Below, in pieces: positions 10,182 through 18,735 of a DNA stretch of 36,461 nucleotides. The DNA is taken from NCBI GenBank assembly GCA_015680685.1, contig MNCI01003660.1, positions 51,899-88,359 of the forward strand. Direction: 5' to 3'. The DNA is from Gnetum montanum. Taxonomy: Eukaryota; Streptophyta; Gnetopsida; Gnetales; Gnetaceae. The position numbers and the translations under genes are program-made. Positions within the stretch are counted from its first letter, which is position 1. Each line of letters begins with the position of its first letter. The notes below the pieces were generated by a model. That model made no database searches. It had not been told where the DNA came from and saw nothing but the letters and a program-made list of their open reading frames with translations.

Positions 10182-10400
10182 TCACACACTACACATTCCA
10201 ACTCCACATGCTGTGGCAACTTGTGGGGAAACTTGTGAAACTTGGGTTTTAATCCCACACACTACACATTTTATCCCCATATGTTGTGATAGCTTTTGGA
10301 GTAGCATGTGGAATTTGGTCTTTGAATTCATATGTCACAAATGTTAGTTCCACTTGCTATGGCAACATGTGGGACAATGTGGGACACTTGGGTTTTAAGC
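10182..10400 (+). repeat. About 73-bp tandem repeat in solo LTR
   Basis: Three degenerate units (about 10182-10255, 10256-10328, 10329-10400) share an ACACTACACATT start, a middle of CCACATGCTRTGGCAACTTGTGG, and an ACTTGGGTTTTAA end. Two overlapping open frames here are by-products of the repeat, not genes. Confidence 0.65.
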
Positions 10401-10997
10401 ACACATGTTGTACTTTGGTCCAAGAACAACTTGTAATGTTCCAAAACTATAACAAATGCCAACACAACAGATCTAAAGCCTATTTATGCTAGATCAAGCA
10501 TTAGTTTAAGATCTTTTGATAAAAATTTGCAGCACACTTGTAGTTGAGAGATCACGTAGTAGAGCTAAACCTATTATTTCAAAGAATGGAGAAATTATTG
10601 CAAATTTTAGCAGCCTTTCATAGCCTTAGTAGTGTAGATCAAGTGGATAGACAAGTGTAATCAAGCGTAGAATACAACCTACCTCTTGCATTAGTATCAA
10701 GAGATATTTCTATATTTTTGGGGTTTTAAAACCCATTGATCTATACTCTCCAAACTTATTTTGTTTACAGTATTTTTACATTATTTTATACAAAATTTTG
10801 TAGTTGTTTTGACCTTATTTTCTTTGCACTTTTTATGCATATTTCCCCATTCTTGGTAACAAATTTCTTAAGTTCTTAGATGATTAACTTGACCATTTAA
10901 GGCACTTTGGATTCTTTTCGAGGCCCATGGATCCTGGAGTTAAGTTGTTCTACATGGAATTTTTTGGTTTTCCAACACTAATTTTTTTGACATTACA

Positions 10998-11801
10998 TTA
11001 CTTGAAGAAACTTCTCAAGCGATTTAAAATATATAACTATAAATTGATTGATACATGCATTGCTAAAGGTGAGAATATGATCCTTAATTAATGTTTGAAA
11101 AATCTCATAAACAAAACGAAAATTATTTGATGTCATATGCTAATGTAGTTGAATGCTTGATGTATGTAATGATATGTACTTAACCTTACATATGCTTTGT
11201 AGTAGGATTGGTAAGTCATTATCAGTTAAATCCTAGAACCACACATTAGAAAGTAGTTAAGAGGAGTTTTTGCTATTTGAAGGGTACTATGGATTACATG
11301 CTTTATTATCAAGGATTAGATTTGTAACTTGTGGATTATAGTGATGTTAATTAGGGTGGTGATCTAGAAGAATACAAATTAACATTGGGATATGCTTTCT
11401 TACTGAATTGTTGTACCGTATCTTGGCTTAGCAAGAAGCAAACTTGTGTAGCCATATCCATAATAAAGGTAGAGTTCATTGCATATGCATCAATAACATA
11501 AGAAGTGACTTGGTTGAGGAGGTTCCTTCATGCACTTGAAATGATTGTAGATGCATCAAGACCTATGACAATCCATTTTGATAGCATGGTAGCACTTACA
11601 TATTTGAAGGACCCCACGCACCATGACAAGACATAACATATTGATATAAAATACATTTTTTTCTAAGAAGAAGAGGTGAAAAAAGTACTGATCTTGCAAC
11701 CCATATTTACAAGCTAGATGGTATCAAATCCTCTAACAAAGCCCATTTTTAGAGATGTATTCATGATGTATGTTAAAGCCTTAGGGCTACATAGAATTTG
11801 A
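10998..11801 (+). pseudogene. pol: Ty1/copia RT tail and RNase H, second part
   Basis: It continues the gene interrupted at 9814. HYLKKLLKRFK matches the YI.KVLKRF motif, then a decayed connection region (GLVSHYQLNPRTTH, RYLKGTMDYML-like). The RNase H domain follows: YSDVN, TLGYAFLLN, VSWLSKKQTCVAISIIKVEF (family: VSWKSKKQ..VALSTTEAEY), WLRRFL, HFDSMVALTYLKDPTHHDKT and HIDIKYIFF. The end reads LTKPIFRDVF...LGLHRI-stop at 11801, the typical copia C-terminus. The RNase H glutamate is retained in KVEF. Several in-frame stops and shifts make it non-functional. Confidence 0.88.
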
Positions 11802-13233
11802 TTGCATGTATGAGAGATCACTTCTTATATCATGTATTAAGGATACTTTTCATTTATGTACATACACTCTCTTTCATATGTAATGTAAGTATTTTTTTCT
11901 TTGCATGTATATAAATCCTATGAGTATGCCATTAGGTTTGATTGGATCATGAACAATCATTCTTTGATGCTTAATTATTATTGTACAAAGAATAAGAAAT
12001 CTAAAGTATCATCTTGGTATACCAACCAAGATGTAGTATTTATAAGGAGACTGAATATGAATGATCCAATGATTCATATTAGTCTAAAAGAAAAGGCTGG
12101 ATGCATATTCTCTTTTTCACAATAACATAAAGATCTTTGGCTATTTACTTAATAAGTATATGAATTAAGGTTTATATAGTACTAGAGAGCAAGACATATA
12201 CTCACTTGTAGTTGAGACTCTCTACCATAGCATACATTATATGATACATATGCCATTTGACCAAGTGTATGGAGGTGAATGAATGGATCCTTGTTTCCTC
12301 ACTATGTGAGTTCTTGTGGATACAACATAGTTATTTCACAAAGATCCTCTTTTGAATCTTTAACTAAATCATGGAGTGTAAGGTTGAGGATAGCTACTTT
12401 AGAATGTTACTTACGGTCATGAACCATGTGTCCTCATAGGACATTGCTAAGAAAAATAGTTGATCTAGAGCCTAGTGACATTAGGGTAAATGAATGACAT
12501 TTTGACCACATCTATGTACTTTATTCATAGGAGATAGGTTATATTACATTCCAGTAATGATATGATCATGAATATTTTGCATCATGTGTTATAAATGAAA
12601 GGTTAAGTATGGCATTTGGAGGGATTAGAGATATCTAGATTGATGTGCTTTTGATATGTCTAGGGCATCTACACTACTCTAAGGTTGATGTCTTTATGTT
12701 GGCCTTAATTGGCTACTAATATAAAGCTCCCTAGCATTAAGAGAAACCTCAAGTGATTGCATCATGGATTTTCCTATAGAAAAGGAATTAGTTACTTAAT
12801 GAGCATAGTTGGAGTATTTTTGGCATACCTTATTATGAGAAAGTGGAAGAATGTTGGATGCATGTGTGTTATGACATATCTAATGCTCTTGATTGAGCAT
12901 GCTGTTACTAGTGGAAGTAGCTACCATTTCCAACAAGAGTGGCTATTCTTACTAGTAGGAGTGGTTGATGTTACAATAGTAATGAAATACACTACCACTC
13001 ATCCCACTCCATCATTCACCCATGATGAAAAGAGTTCATAAGATTGATGCTTGACATCTTCTATGTATGGTTTTTTGGTTGGTTAATTTTACATTTTCCA
13101 TGGTGGAAATTAACATAAGCTCTATGTAGCTTGCATCCGAGCTTCTCATACACCACTGTAGATCCAATATATCATTCTTGTTGGCACTACTATAGCTAAT
13201 GCTACCCTTGTTGTTTCCATTAGTGCTTGTTGT
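11802..13233. other. Gene-free region after copia pol
   Basis: It probably includes the copia 3' region, but no PPT or LTR edge can be fixed. A 94-codon plus-strand frame at 12757-13041 has two hydrophobic stretches and no family I recognise; I treat it as chance. Nothing else gene-like is seen. Confidence 0.45.
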
Positions 13234-13776
13234 TGTCACATCCCCATTTCCAAATGATGTTGCTAAACAAAGATGATGCCTCTTCATAACAAGTGTTATT
13301 ATTATCTTAAAAAGACCCAAAAGGGTGTATTGTAATAATAGACATGTCTCTTGAGGTAACCTTTTGTGGTTTGACCTAAGGCATTTATACCCAGGCTTAG
13401 AGGTCATGCCAACATGGAGTAGTGGAGTTGGTATAGGCAAGTTGAGAGCTAGGTGAAGCAAGATAGGAAGTGGACTAGCCATCCCTTTTGATAAGTAATA
13501 GGCCTAACCACGATGGTAGTGCTAGATTGCCTCTAAGGAATGGATGCTAAAGGAAGAAAACCCCAAGGAACACTCTCAAAGCATGATTTGGATACACTAT
13601 TTCATATCAATAAAGTATTATTTTCTTTTCCTTTATGAATTTTCTCTATTATTTCCTTTACGCATAATGTTGAATGTTACATATATTTGACATTTGGTAT
13701 ATTGTCTTCTTATGCATAATGTCTAATATAATGTATATTTGATGTTTGCCATGATATTTAGGAATGGGATGTCACA
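13234..13776 (+). mobile_element. Family B 5' LTR
   Basis: It begins TGTCACATCCCC and ends GGGATGTCACA, directly before the PBS. Bases 13234-13630 align with 18300-18728, sharing among others GACCCAAAAGGGTG, GGTTTGACCTAAGGCATTTA and GGAACACTCTCARAGC. The minus-strand 148-codon frame at 13036-13482 overlaps it and is a chance frame. Confidence 0.75.
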
Positions 13777-13778
13777 AT

Positions 13779-13790
13779 TGGTATTGGAGC
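13779..13790 (+). other. Primer-binding site (initiator-Met tRNA type)
   Basis: TGGTATTGGAGC lies 3 bases after the LTR end. The common plant PBS complementary to the 3' end of initiator methionine tRNA is TGGTATCAGAGC, so 10 of 12 bases match. It fixes the 5' LTR boundary and the plus orientation. Confidence 0.65.
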
Positions 13791-13793
13791 AAA

Positions 13794-13823
13794 CCATGGT
13801 CTAAGGACCATTTAGAACCATGG
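13794..13823 (+). other. Stem-loop just after the PBS
   Basis: CCATGGTCTAA (13794-13804) pairs with TTAGAACCATGG (13812-13823) around a short loop, with one bulged base. It sits where LTR elements often have packaging or dimerisation hairpins. That role is only suggested by position. Confidence 0.4.
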
Positions 13824-14560
13824 GCTAACTACAACATGAATCTAATGATGAACCATGAAGCCACAACATAGGGAAAATTATTGCTCGTCACCGAATGCAC
13901 CATATATCTAAGATATATCATTGATAGATGAAATTTGATTATGCCTCAATTGTAAGAGATATAGTTCTTTCATCAATTGTAGGAGATGTTGGTAAGATAA
14001 GGATACACACGTTCAGGTAACTCTTACCCATCTTAATACTATAAATATTAATTAATTGAGATCATTATTAAGTCTCTCCCAAAAAAGGTTAGTAACCATG
14101 ACCTAAATTGATCTTGTTTAATTGAAATCATTATCCTAGGTAACTTAGAGTCATTTATAAGTTATCATGTCTTCTAAATATCAACTTGGTAATGTCATTT
14201 TGGTAGAATAAGCTAGTTGGACTTTGAAAAACATTGAAAAATTCAACTTCATTTTTGAACCCCAAGACCATGTTCAATGCATAGTACTTGTTGAGATGAT
14301 TCCAATAGTACAAATTTCGTCTAGATTAGACTTACGGTTTGGGAGATATTGATGTTTAAAGTTTCTCATTATATGTGCATTAAAATAATATTAAATTACT
14401 AAATTATTATTTTAAAAAAATTTCAAAATTTTAGAGCCAACGATTAACTTGGAATTATCATTTACTAACACAAACCTTTATCTTGTCATTGGCCGAACCA
14501 CCACATCAATTGCCAAGGCAAGGTGGAATAAAATAATAATAAAAAGTTTTGAAAAAATTA
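13824..14560. other. Family B internal region, no gene
   Basis: AT-rich sequence with no supportable frame on either strand; no gag signature. Confidence 0.5.
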
Positions 14561-14564
14561 AGAG

Positions 14565-14593
14565 GGAGGTTGTGGGTTCAAATCCCAACCTCC
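14565..14593 (+). other. tRNA-like T-arm/B-box fragment
   Basis: GGTTCAAATCC (14575-14585) fits the Pol III B-box consensus GGTTCRANNCC. It sits in an inverted repeat, GGAGGTT (14565-14571) with AACCTCC (14587-14593). I see no A box or full cloverleaf upstream, so this is not a complete tRNA. A SINE-like or tRNA-derived remnant followed by an A-rich tail is the likely origin. Confidence 0.4.
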
Positions 14594-14603
14594 ACTTTTA
14601 AAA

Positions 14604-14630
14604 AATAAATAATAATAATAATAATAATAA
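14604..14630. repeat. (AAT)n microsatellite
   Basis: A run of AAT/ATA triplets directly after the B-box patch. It could be the tail of a SINE-like insertion. Confidence 0.85.
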
Positions 14631-15107
14631 TTTATATTTAAAAAAAATCTTGCAAGTCACGTCAACTTACAAGGTTATGCTGGCCCTTAGGGCAATGTAA
14701 CCTTTGTTATGCTTGCTTATCTCCTTTGACTGCCGCTACTCAACTACCCACTACCATACCTCAACACACTGTTGCATGAAATCTTGCTTTGCGAATCCCA
14801 TGCTCTCACCATTAGGAGTCCTTCCCTGCCATCGCTGCAATCCCCCACCGCACACAATTTGGAAGGGCCGTGTAGGTCTAGCAGGAGCTATAAAGGCCCT
14901 ATAGGTCATGTTGGCCTTACACGGGTTGAGCTAGCCCTAACAGGGCCATTGCAACACTCAAGCTACTTGTAGTTCCTTCTGTGCCACATTTCTCCACCCT
15001 TCTACACATCATCATTGCCTAGTCATCACGTGCTATCACCACTTGATCTGCTGCCATGCTACTCATCGCATCTTGTTATGTTTTCCCTCTGCAGCTTCAT
15101 TGAACAC

Positions 15108-15242
15108 TGATGACACTGTAGATCATAGGCACCCTTGGCATTGATGACACTATAGATCACAATCACCCCTAGTTTCTATGATTCTACAAATCATAGCCAC
15201 CCCTGGCACTAGCGACGCTATTGATCATAGGCACCCTGGTGC
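15108..15242 (+). repeat. About 34-bp tandem repeat, 4 copies
   Basis: Units start near 15108, 15142, 15177 and 15210. Each contains GAYGACACTRTAGATCATAGGCACCCYTGG or a variant. Copies 3 and 4 are more diverged. Confidence 0.7.
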
Positions 15243-15343
15243 CCTCCAGCGTTGCTAATCACAAGCATCCTCCAATGCCAATGTTGGTTAGCTCATTTCA
15301 TTGGCTACGCATGCCCAGTGCTTGTTGTGTAAACTCCATTTTA

Positions 15344-15490
15344 GGCTATGTGAGCCCTAAGATGGGCTACATAGGCCTTGAAAAGGACCATGCGAGCCTA
15401 GGAAAAGGCTATGCAGGCCCCACAAAGGGCTACACAAGCCCTCAAATGGACCATGCAAGCCCCAAAGAGGGCTATGCAAACCTTAGAGAG
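15344..15490 (+). repeat. 21-bp tandem repeat encoding a 7-residue motif
   Basis: Seven exact-length units start at 15344, 15365, 15386, 15407, 15428, 15449 and 15470, with a partial eighth. The frame at 15221-15616 translates them as GYVSPKM, GYIGLEK, DHASLGK, GYAGPTK, GYTSPQM, DHASPKE, GYANLRE. Units keep length and frame while bases vary, yet the surrounding frame has no recognised domain and no convincing start. GY and DH units alternate irregularly. It may be coding, or a minisatellite whose period happens to be a multiple of three. Confidence 0.75.
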
Positions 15491-15499
15491 GGTTGCATT

Positions 15500-16470
15500 G
15501 CCCAATGTAGCACCCCCCCTTTTCCCTATCAATTTCACTACACTAGCCCCTCACATAAGGATTCCCATTTAACACCCCCAACATTGCCCACCGCCATCTT
15601 TTGCCTCATTGCATAACTGCTCCTACATAATACACCTTCATTGCCAACCATCGCCTAACTAGCATAGGCCATCATAGTCGAAGCATAGGCTAGGCCTATC
15701 GCAGTCATTGTTGTTGCCCCTACCTCTATCCAGAAATGGGAAACTTTTCCTTCTACCGATGGAATGTTTGAATTTTTTGTTAACTAATGGAAAATTTGAA
15801 ATTTCTATTAATTAATGAAAAATTGAAATTTTTTTTCGTCAAATACAAAATTTTAAAAAACATATAAAAATAATTCTTAAATTAGAACTTGGCACATTAA
15901 TAACATGTGAGATAAGAATTCTATAATTAAGCAAGCTCATCCTAAAGTGGGATGGGTGATCTCTCAAAATGTCTTGTTTTTCACACTAAAAGGTTCTAGA
16001 CTCTAGAAGCCATAACTTTTGATTTTGGAAGCTTTTTTTTTAGCAAACGAAGAGTTGTTTCCTATATATTTTCTCCTTTTGGACCTAATGGTGAAGTCAT
16101 ATCTATCTCAGGAAACTCTAGAAATTAGTTTCTACTCACCTAATATGATACCTCAACATCCTCAAAATTTTAATTTTAGTATAACTTAAGCATATGATGT
16201 CCTTTCTCAACATATGAATAGTTGTTTCCGATATTTTTCACCGTTCTGAACTCAATGGTAAAGTTAGATTTATCATTTGGTTATCTGATAATTTACTAAT
16301 ATCATAAATTGTGCCTAATGAATTTAACTTTTTATGGGAACTTAAGATCACTATGGCATGTCATTAGTTACACTACTAATGTCAGTGTTCTTAAGGTAGA
16401 AAGGTCGTTAGGAATTAGATGATGTGATTATATATTACTAAAATTAGGCAATGTAAGTTAAATATTACTA
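15500..16470. other. Family B internal region, no gene
   Basis: Nothing supportable on either strand. Composition shifts from C-rich (to about 15720) to AT-rich. Confidence 0.45.
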
Positions 16471-16472
16471 AA

Positions 16473-16595
16473 TTAGTTGGAGAATCGGTATTAGTTTAGT
16501 TGATGATTAGTTGGTGTATTAGTTGATGATTAGTTGGAGAATCAGTTGATGTATTAGTATTAGTTAATTATCAGTCGATGAATCAGTTGATGAAA
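16473..16595 (+). repeat. Degenerate TTAGTTGATGA / AGAATCAGTTGATG minisatellite
   Basis: Interleaved short repeats of TTAGTTGATGAT, TTAGTTGGAGAATC and ATCAGTTGATG with 11-17 bp spacing. They lie about 150 bp upstream of the captured gene. Confidence 0.65.
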
Positions 16596-16741
16596 TAGAA
16601 AAATATTCAATGATCAAGAAGATGTATATTAATCCATCTTGTAGTCAAATCATACAACAAAATAACATGGAGACTTAAGGTCTCATTTCAACAAGATGTA
16701 TGATATCCATGAAGAGAAATGATCCAGCAGAGAATTCGAGG

Positions 16742-17859
16742 ATGAGAATGAAAGTTGCAATATACAATGTGCTTGCAAGATCCATAGTGAGTGAGAAATA
16801 ACATCTTCTATGTCCATCATGAGCTTTGGATTTGCACAAATATTGATATTCATGCATTTTAGAAAAATTACAAGATTTGGATGCTGATGTTTTATGCCTA
16901 CAAGAAGTCTTGTCATGGGAATTTCTATACCAATTCCAACTAGACTTGGAAAAGATGAGATACAGAGATATTTACAAGAAAAAAGGTTCTTGTGGAAGTT
17001 CTTCTTTTGAGACATATAGATTAGCCTATTGTAGAGATCACAACATGGATGATTGTGTAATCTTTTATAAAGAAGCCAAGTTTGAATTAATAAAAAGATT
17101 TGAATGGAGTTTAGAAAACATGATTTTTGAAATTCTAGAACTTCAAGTGATGGAAAGGAAAGAACAATCAAGATTTTGGAAAAATCACGTAGCCTTGGTA
17201 GTTATTCTAAAAATCCAATTAACAAGAAGATGAGTATGTGTGGTTAACACACATTTGATTGCCAAACCACCATGTTCAGATGTTAGAATGTGTCAAAGAG
17301 CATATTAGACTAAGAAAATGGAAGAAAGTTTGAAGAATAAATTATTCCTAAGTTATACTAATCTAGTTCCATTTATTCTTTGTGAAGACTTCAATGCAAA
17401 AGTTGAAACTAGTTTTTATCAATTCTTAAAATATGGATGTGTAAAAGAATCCTTGGAAGTTGAACTTAACATGAAATTCTATTGGCCAATGCATATTCTA
17501 CTTATTTTGAGTCTTCAATAGATAAATTAGATTCTAGAATTTAGGAATAGATGATGTTGATGGATAGTGCTCATCAAGAACCATAGTTTACTAATTACTC
17601 TACTATGATTAATGAAGATGGATTAACAACATTCTTTATTAAGACCTTGGATTATATTTGGTATGATCTCTGATTCTTCCAAATTACCAAATTACTAGAA
17701 TTAATTTCTAAAGAAGAAGTTGAGAAGAGTCAAGATTAAGCCTTGCTATCTCAAACAAGACCATATGATCACATACCACTTATGACAGAATTACAATTAC
17801 TTCCATCAATTTATAAGGTTGATCAAGATCAAGAAGTATCTCACTCTTACTTTTATTGA
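16742..17859 (+). pseudogene. CCR4-type poly(A) deadenylase retrocopy (EEP nuclease family)
   Basis: Codons from 16742 follow the endonuclease/exonuclease/phosphatase domain of plant CCR4-like deadenylases, which shorten mRNA poly(A) tails in the cytoplasm. Landmarks in order: VAIYNVLA, a CPS-x-ALDL segment (family YCPPWALSW), LDADVLCLQEV, DIYKKK, DDCVIFYKEAKFELIKRFE (family DGCAIFYK..), NHVALVVIL, VVNTHL, LVPFILCEDFNAK (family IP.L.CGDFNS.P), FTNYS, TLDYIWY and YDHIPLMTEL. Residues matching human CNOT6L E240, D410, N412, D489 and H529 are all visible as LQEV, DFN, LDY and DH. Frame 2 holds to about 17520, then one shift to frame 1. About eight in-frame stops disable it. No introns are seen although plant CCR4 genes are intron-rich, which points to copying from mRNA. 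The overlapping minus frame 16683-17171 is a shadow. Family assignment is confident; CCR4 versus Angel-like subgroup is not. Confidence 0.85.
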
Positions 17860-18286
17860 TAAATTTTATGATTTTCTTCATTGTTTAATTTATATTTTAA
17901 TTAGATAAGTAAAATATCTAAGGTAATGAAAATTGAAAATAAGGAATTTGCCCTACCTTCACTTGGATAACCAAATACGAGTTGCACTTTGTGTGACCCT
18001 AGTTAGGACTAGTGATTGGTGGTTAGTAGATCTTTAATTCACTTCTTGACATTATCTTAAAAAATGAGGCAATTATTAATAGAATACAAGTAAGTATTAA
18101 TAATATATATATTCTTCTAAGTATTAATAATATATATATTCTTCTCACATATTTTTTTTTGTAGAAGCAAGAAACAACTTCAAGTTCAAAGGAAAAATCA
18201 AATTATTGGAGCATTGGATCATAATAGAAGTACTATAGCTAGAAAAAAATAGTGAATGTCGACTTGTTCAAGGATGAACAAAACCT
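17860..18286. other. Family B internal 3' segment
   Basis: AT-rich non-coding sequence between the deadenylase copy and the PPT, containing the 27-bp duplication described separately. No gene is seen. Confidence 0.5.
18092..18145. repeat. Perfect 27-bp tandem duplication
   Basis: Bases 18092-18118 and 18119-18145 are identical, including an inner TAATATATATATT. Perfect identity amid decayed sequence indicates a recent local duplication. Confidence 0.9.
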
Positions 18287-18296
18287 AAGGAGGGTA
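18287..18296 (+). other. Polypurine tract of family B
   Basis: AAGGAGGGTA just before the 3' LTR start at 18300. Typical composition and position. Confidence 0.6.
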
Positions 18297-18299
18297 CAT

Positions 18300-18735
18300 T
18301 ATCACATCCCCATTCTAAAATGATGCTATTAAACAAAGATGGTACCTCCATAATAAGTATTATTATTATCTTAACAAGACCCAAAAGGGTGGTTGTAATT
18401 AAGACTTGAAAGGGTGCATTGTAATAATGGACATGTCTTTTGAGGTAACCTTTGGGGGTTTGACCTAAGGCATTTATACCCAGGCTTAGAGGTCATGCCA
18501 ACATGGAGTGGTGAAGCTGGTATAGGTAAGTCATGAGAGCTAGGTGAAGCGAGATAGGAAGTGGACTAGCCATCCCTTCTAGTTGGTAATAGGCCTAGCC
18601 ATGATGGTAGTGTTGGATTTCCTCTAAGGGATGGATGCCAAAGGAAGAAAATCCCAAGGAACACTCTCAGAGCAAGATCTGAATACACTATTTCATATCA
18701 ATAAAGCATTCTTTTCTTTTCATTTATGCACTTTT
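18300..18735 (+). mobile_element. Family B 3' LTR, 3'-truncated
   Basis: It starts TATCACATCCCC where the 5' LTR has TGTCACATCCCC, a G-to-A change in the terminal dinucleotide. It aligns with 13234-13630 to about 18728. A tandem duplication of the AAAGGGTG..TTGTAAT block near 18388-18423 is present only here. The final 150 bp of the LTR are missing; sequence then becomes family A pol. Confidence 0.7.

Larger units (their letters stand above)
9815..10997 (+). mobile_element. Solo LTR of gypsy family A (copy 1), inserted in copia RT
   Basis: This 1.18-kb block splits the copia gene: RT reads to SLS-stop-ET at 9814 and resumes as YLKKLLKRFK at about 10998. It is homologous throughout to 21295-22409 and to the complement of 29418-30411. 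It starts with TGAAACACCTCAAGG (9819) and ends with GATTCTTTTCGAGGCCC...TTCCAACACTAA...CATTACA. No internal domain is attached, so it is a solo LTR left by LTR-LTR recombination. The 5' edge is uncertain by a few bases and I could not see a clean target-site duplication. Confidence 0.75.
13234..18735 (+). mobile_element. Non-autonomous LTR retrotransposon, family B, with captured gene
   Basis: Components in order: a 5' LTR (13234-13776), a PBS (13779-13790), an internal region of about 4.5 kb, a PPT (18287-18296) and a 3' LTR homologous to the 5' one but cut at about 18735. The internal region has no recognisable gag, protease, RT, RNase H or integrase. It carries tandem repeats, a tRNA-like B-box patch and an intronless CCR4-type deadenylase pseudogene in the same orientation. 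That is the structure of a large non-autonomous element that transduced a host transcript. The LTR pair is visibly diverged, so insertion is not recent. Confidence 0.7.

Noticed and set aside
12757-13041. 94-codon membrane-like protein
   Set aside because: Hydrophobic segments alone in AT-rich DNA are weak evidence; no family or promoter is visible.
13036-13482. 148-codon minus-strand gene
   Set aside because: It crosses the family B LTR boundary at 13234, has no recognised domain, and part is repeated at 18300 without a frame.
14565-14593. Complete tRNA gene
   Set aside because: Only a T-arm/B-box-like part is present; no A box, anticodon arm or acceptor pairing upstream.
16683-17171. 162-codon minus-strand gene
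   Set aside because: It is antisense to the deadenylase copy, whose sense translation has clear family motifs; this is a shadow frame.
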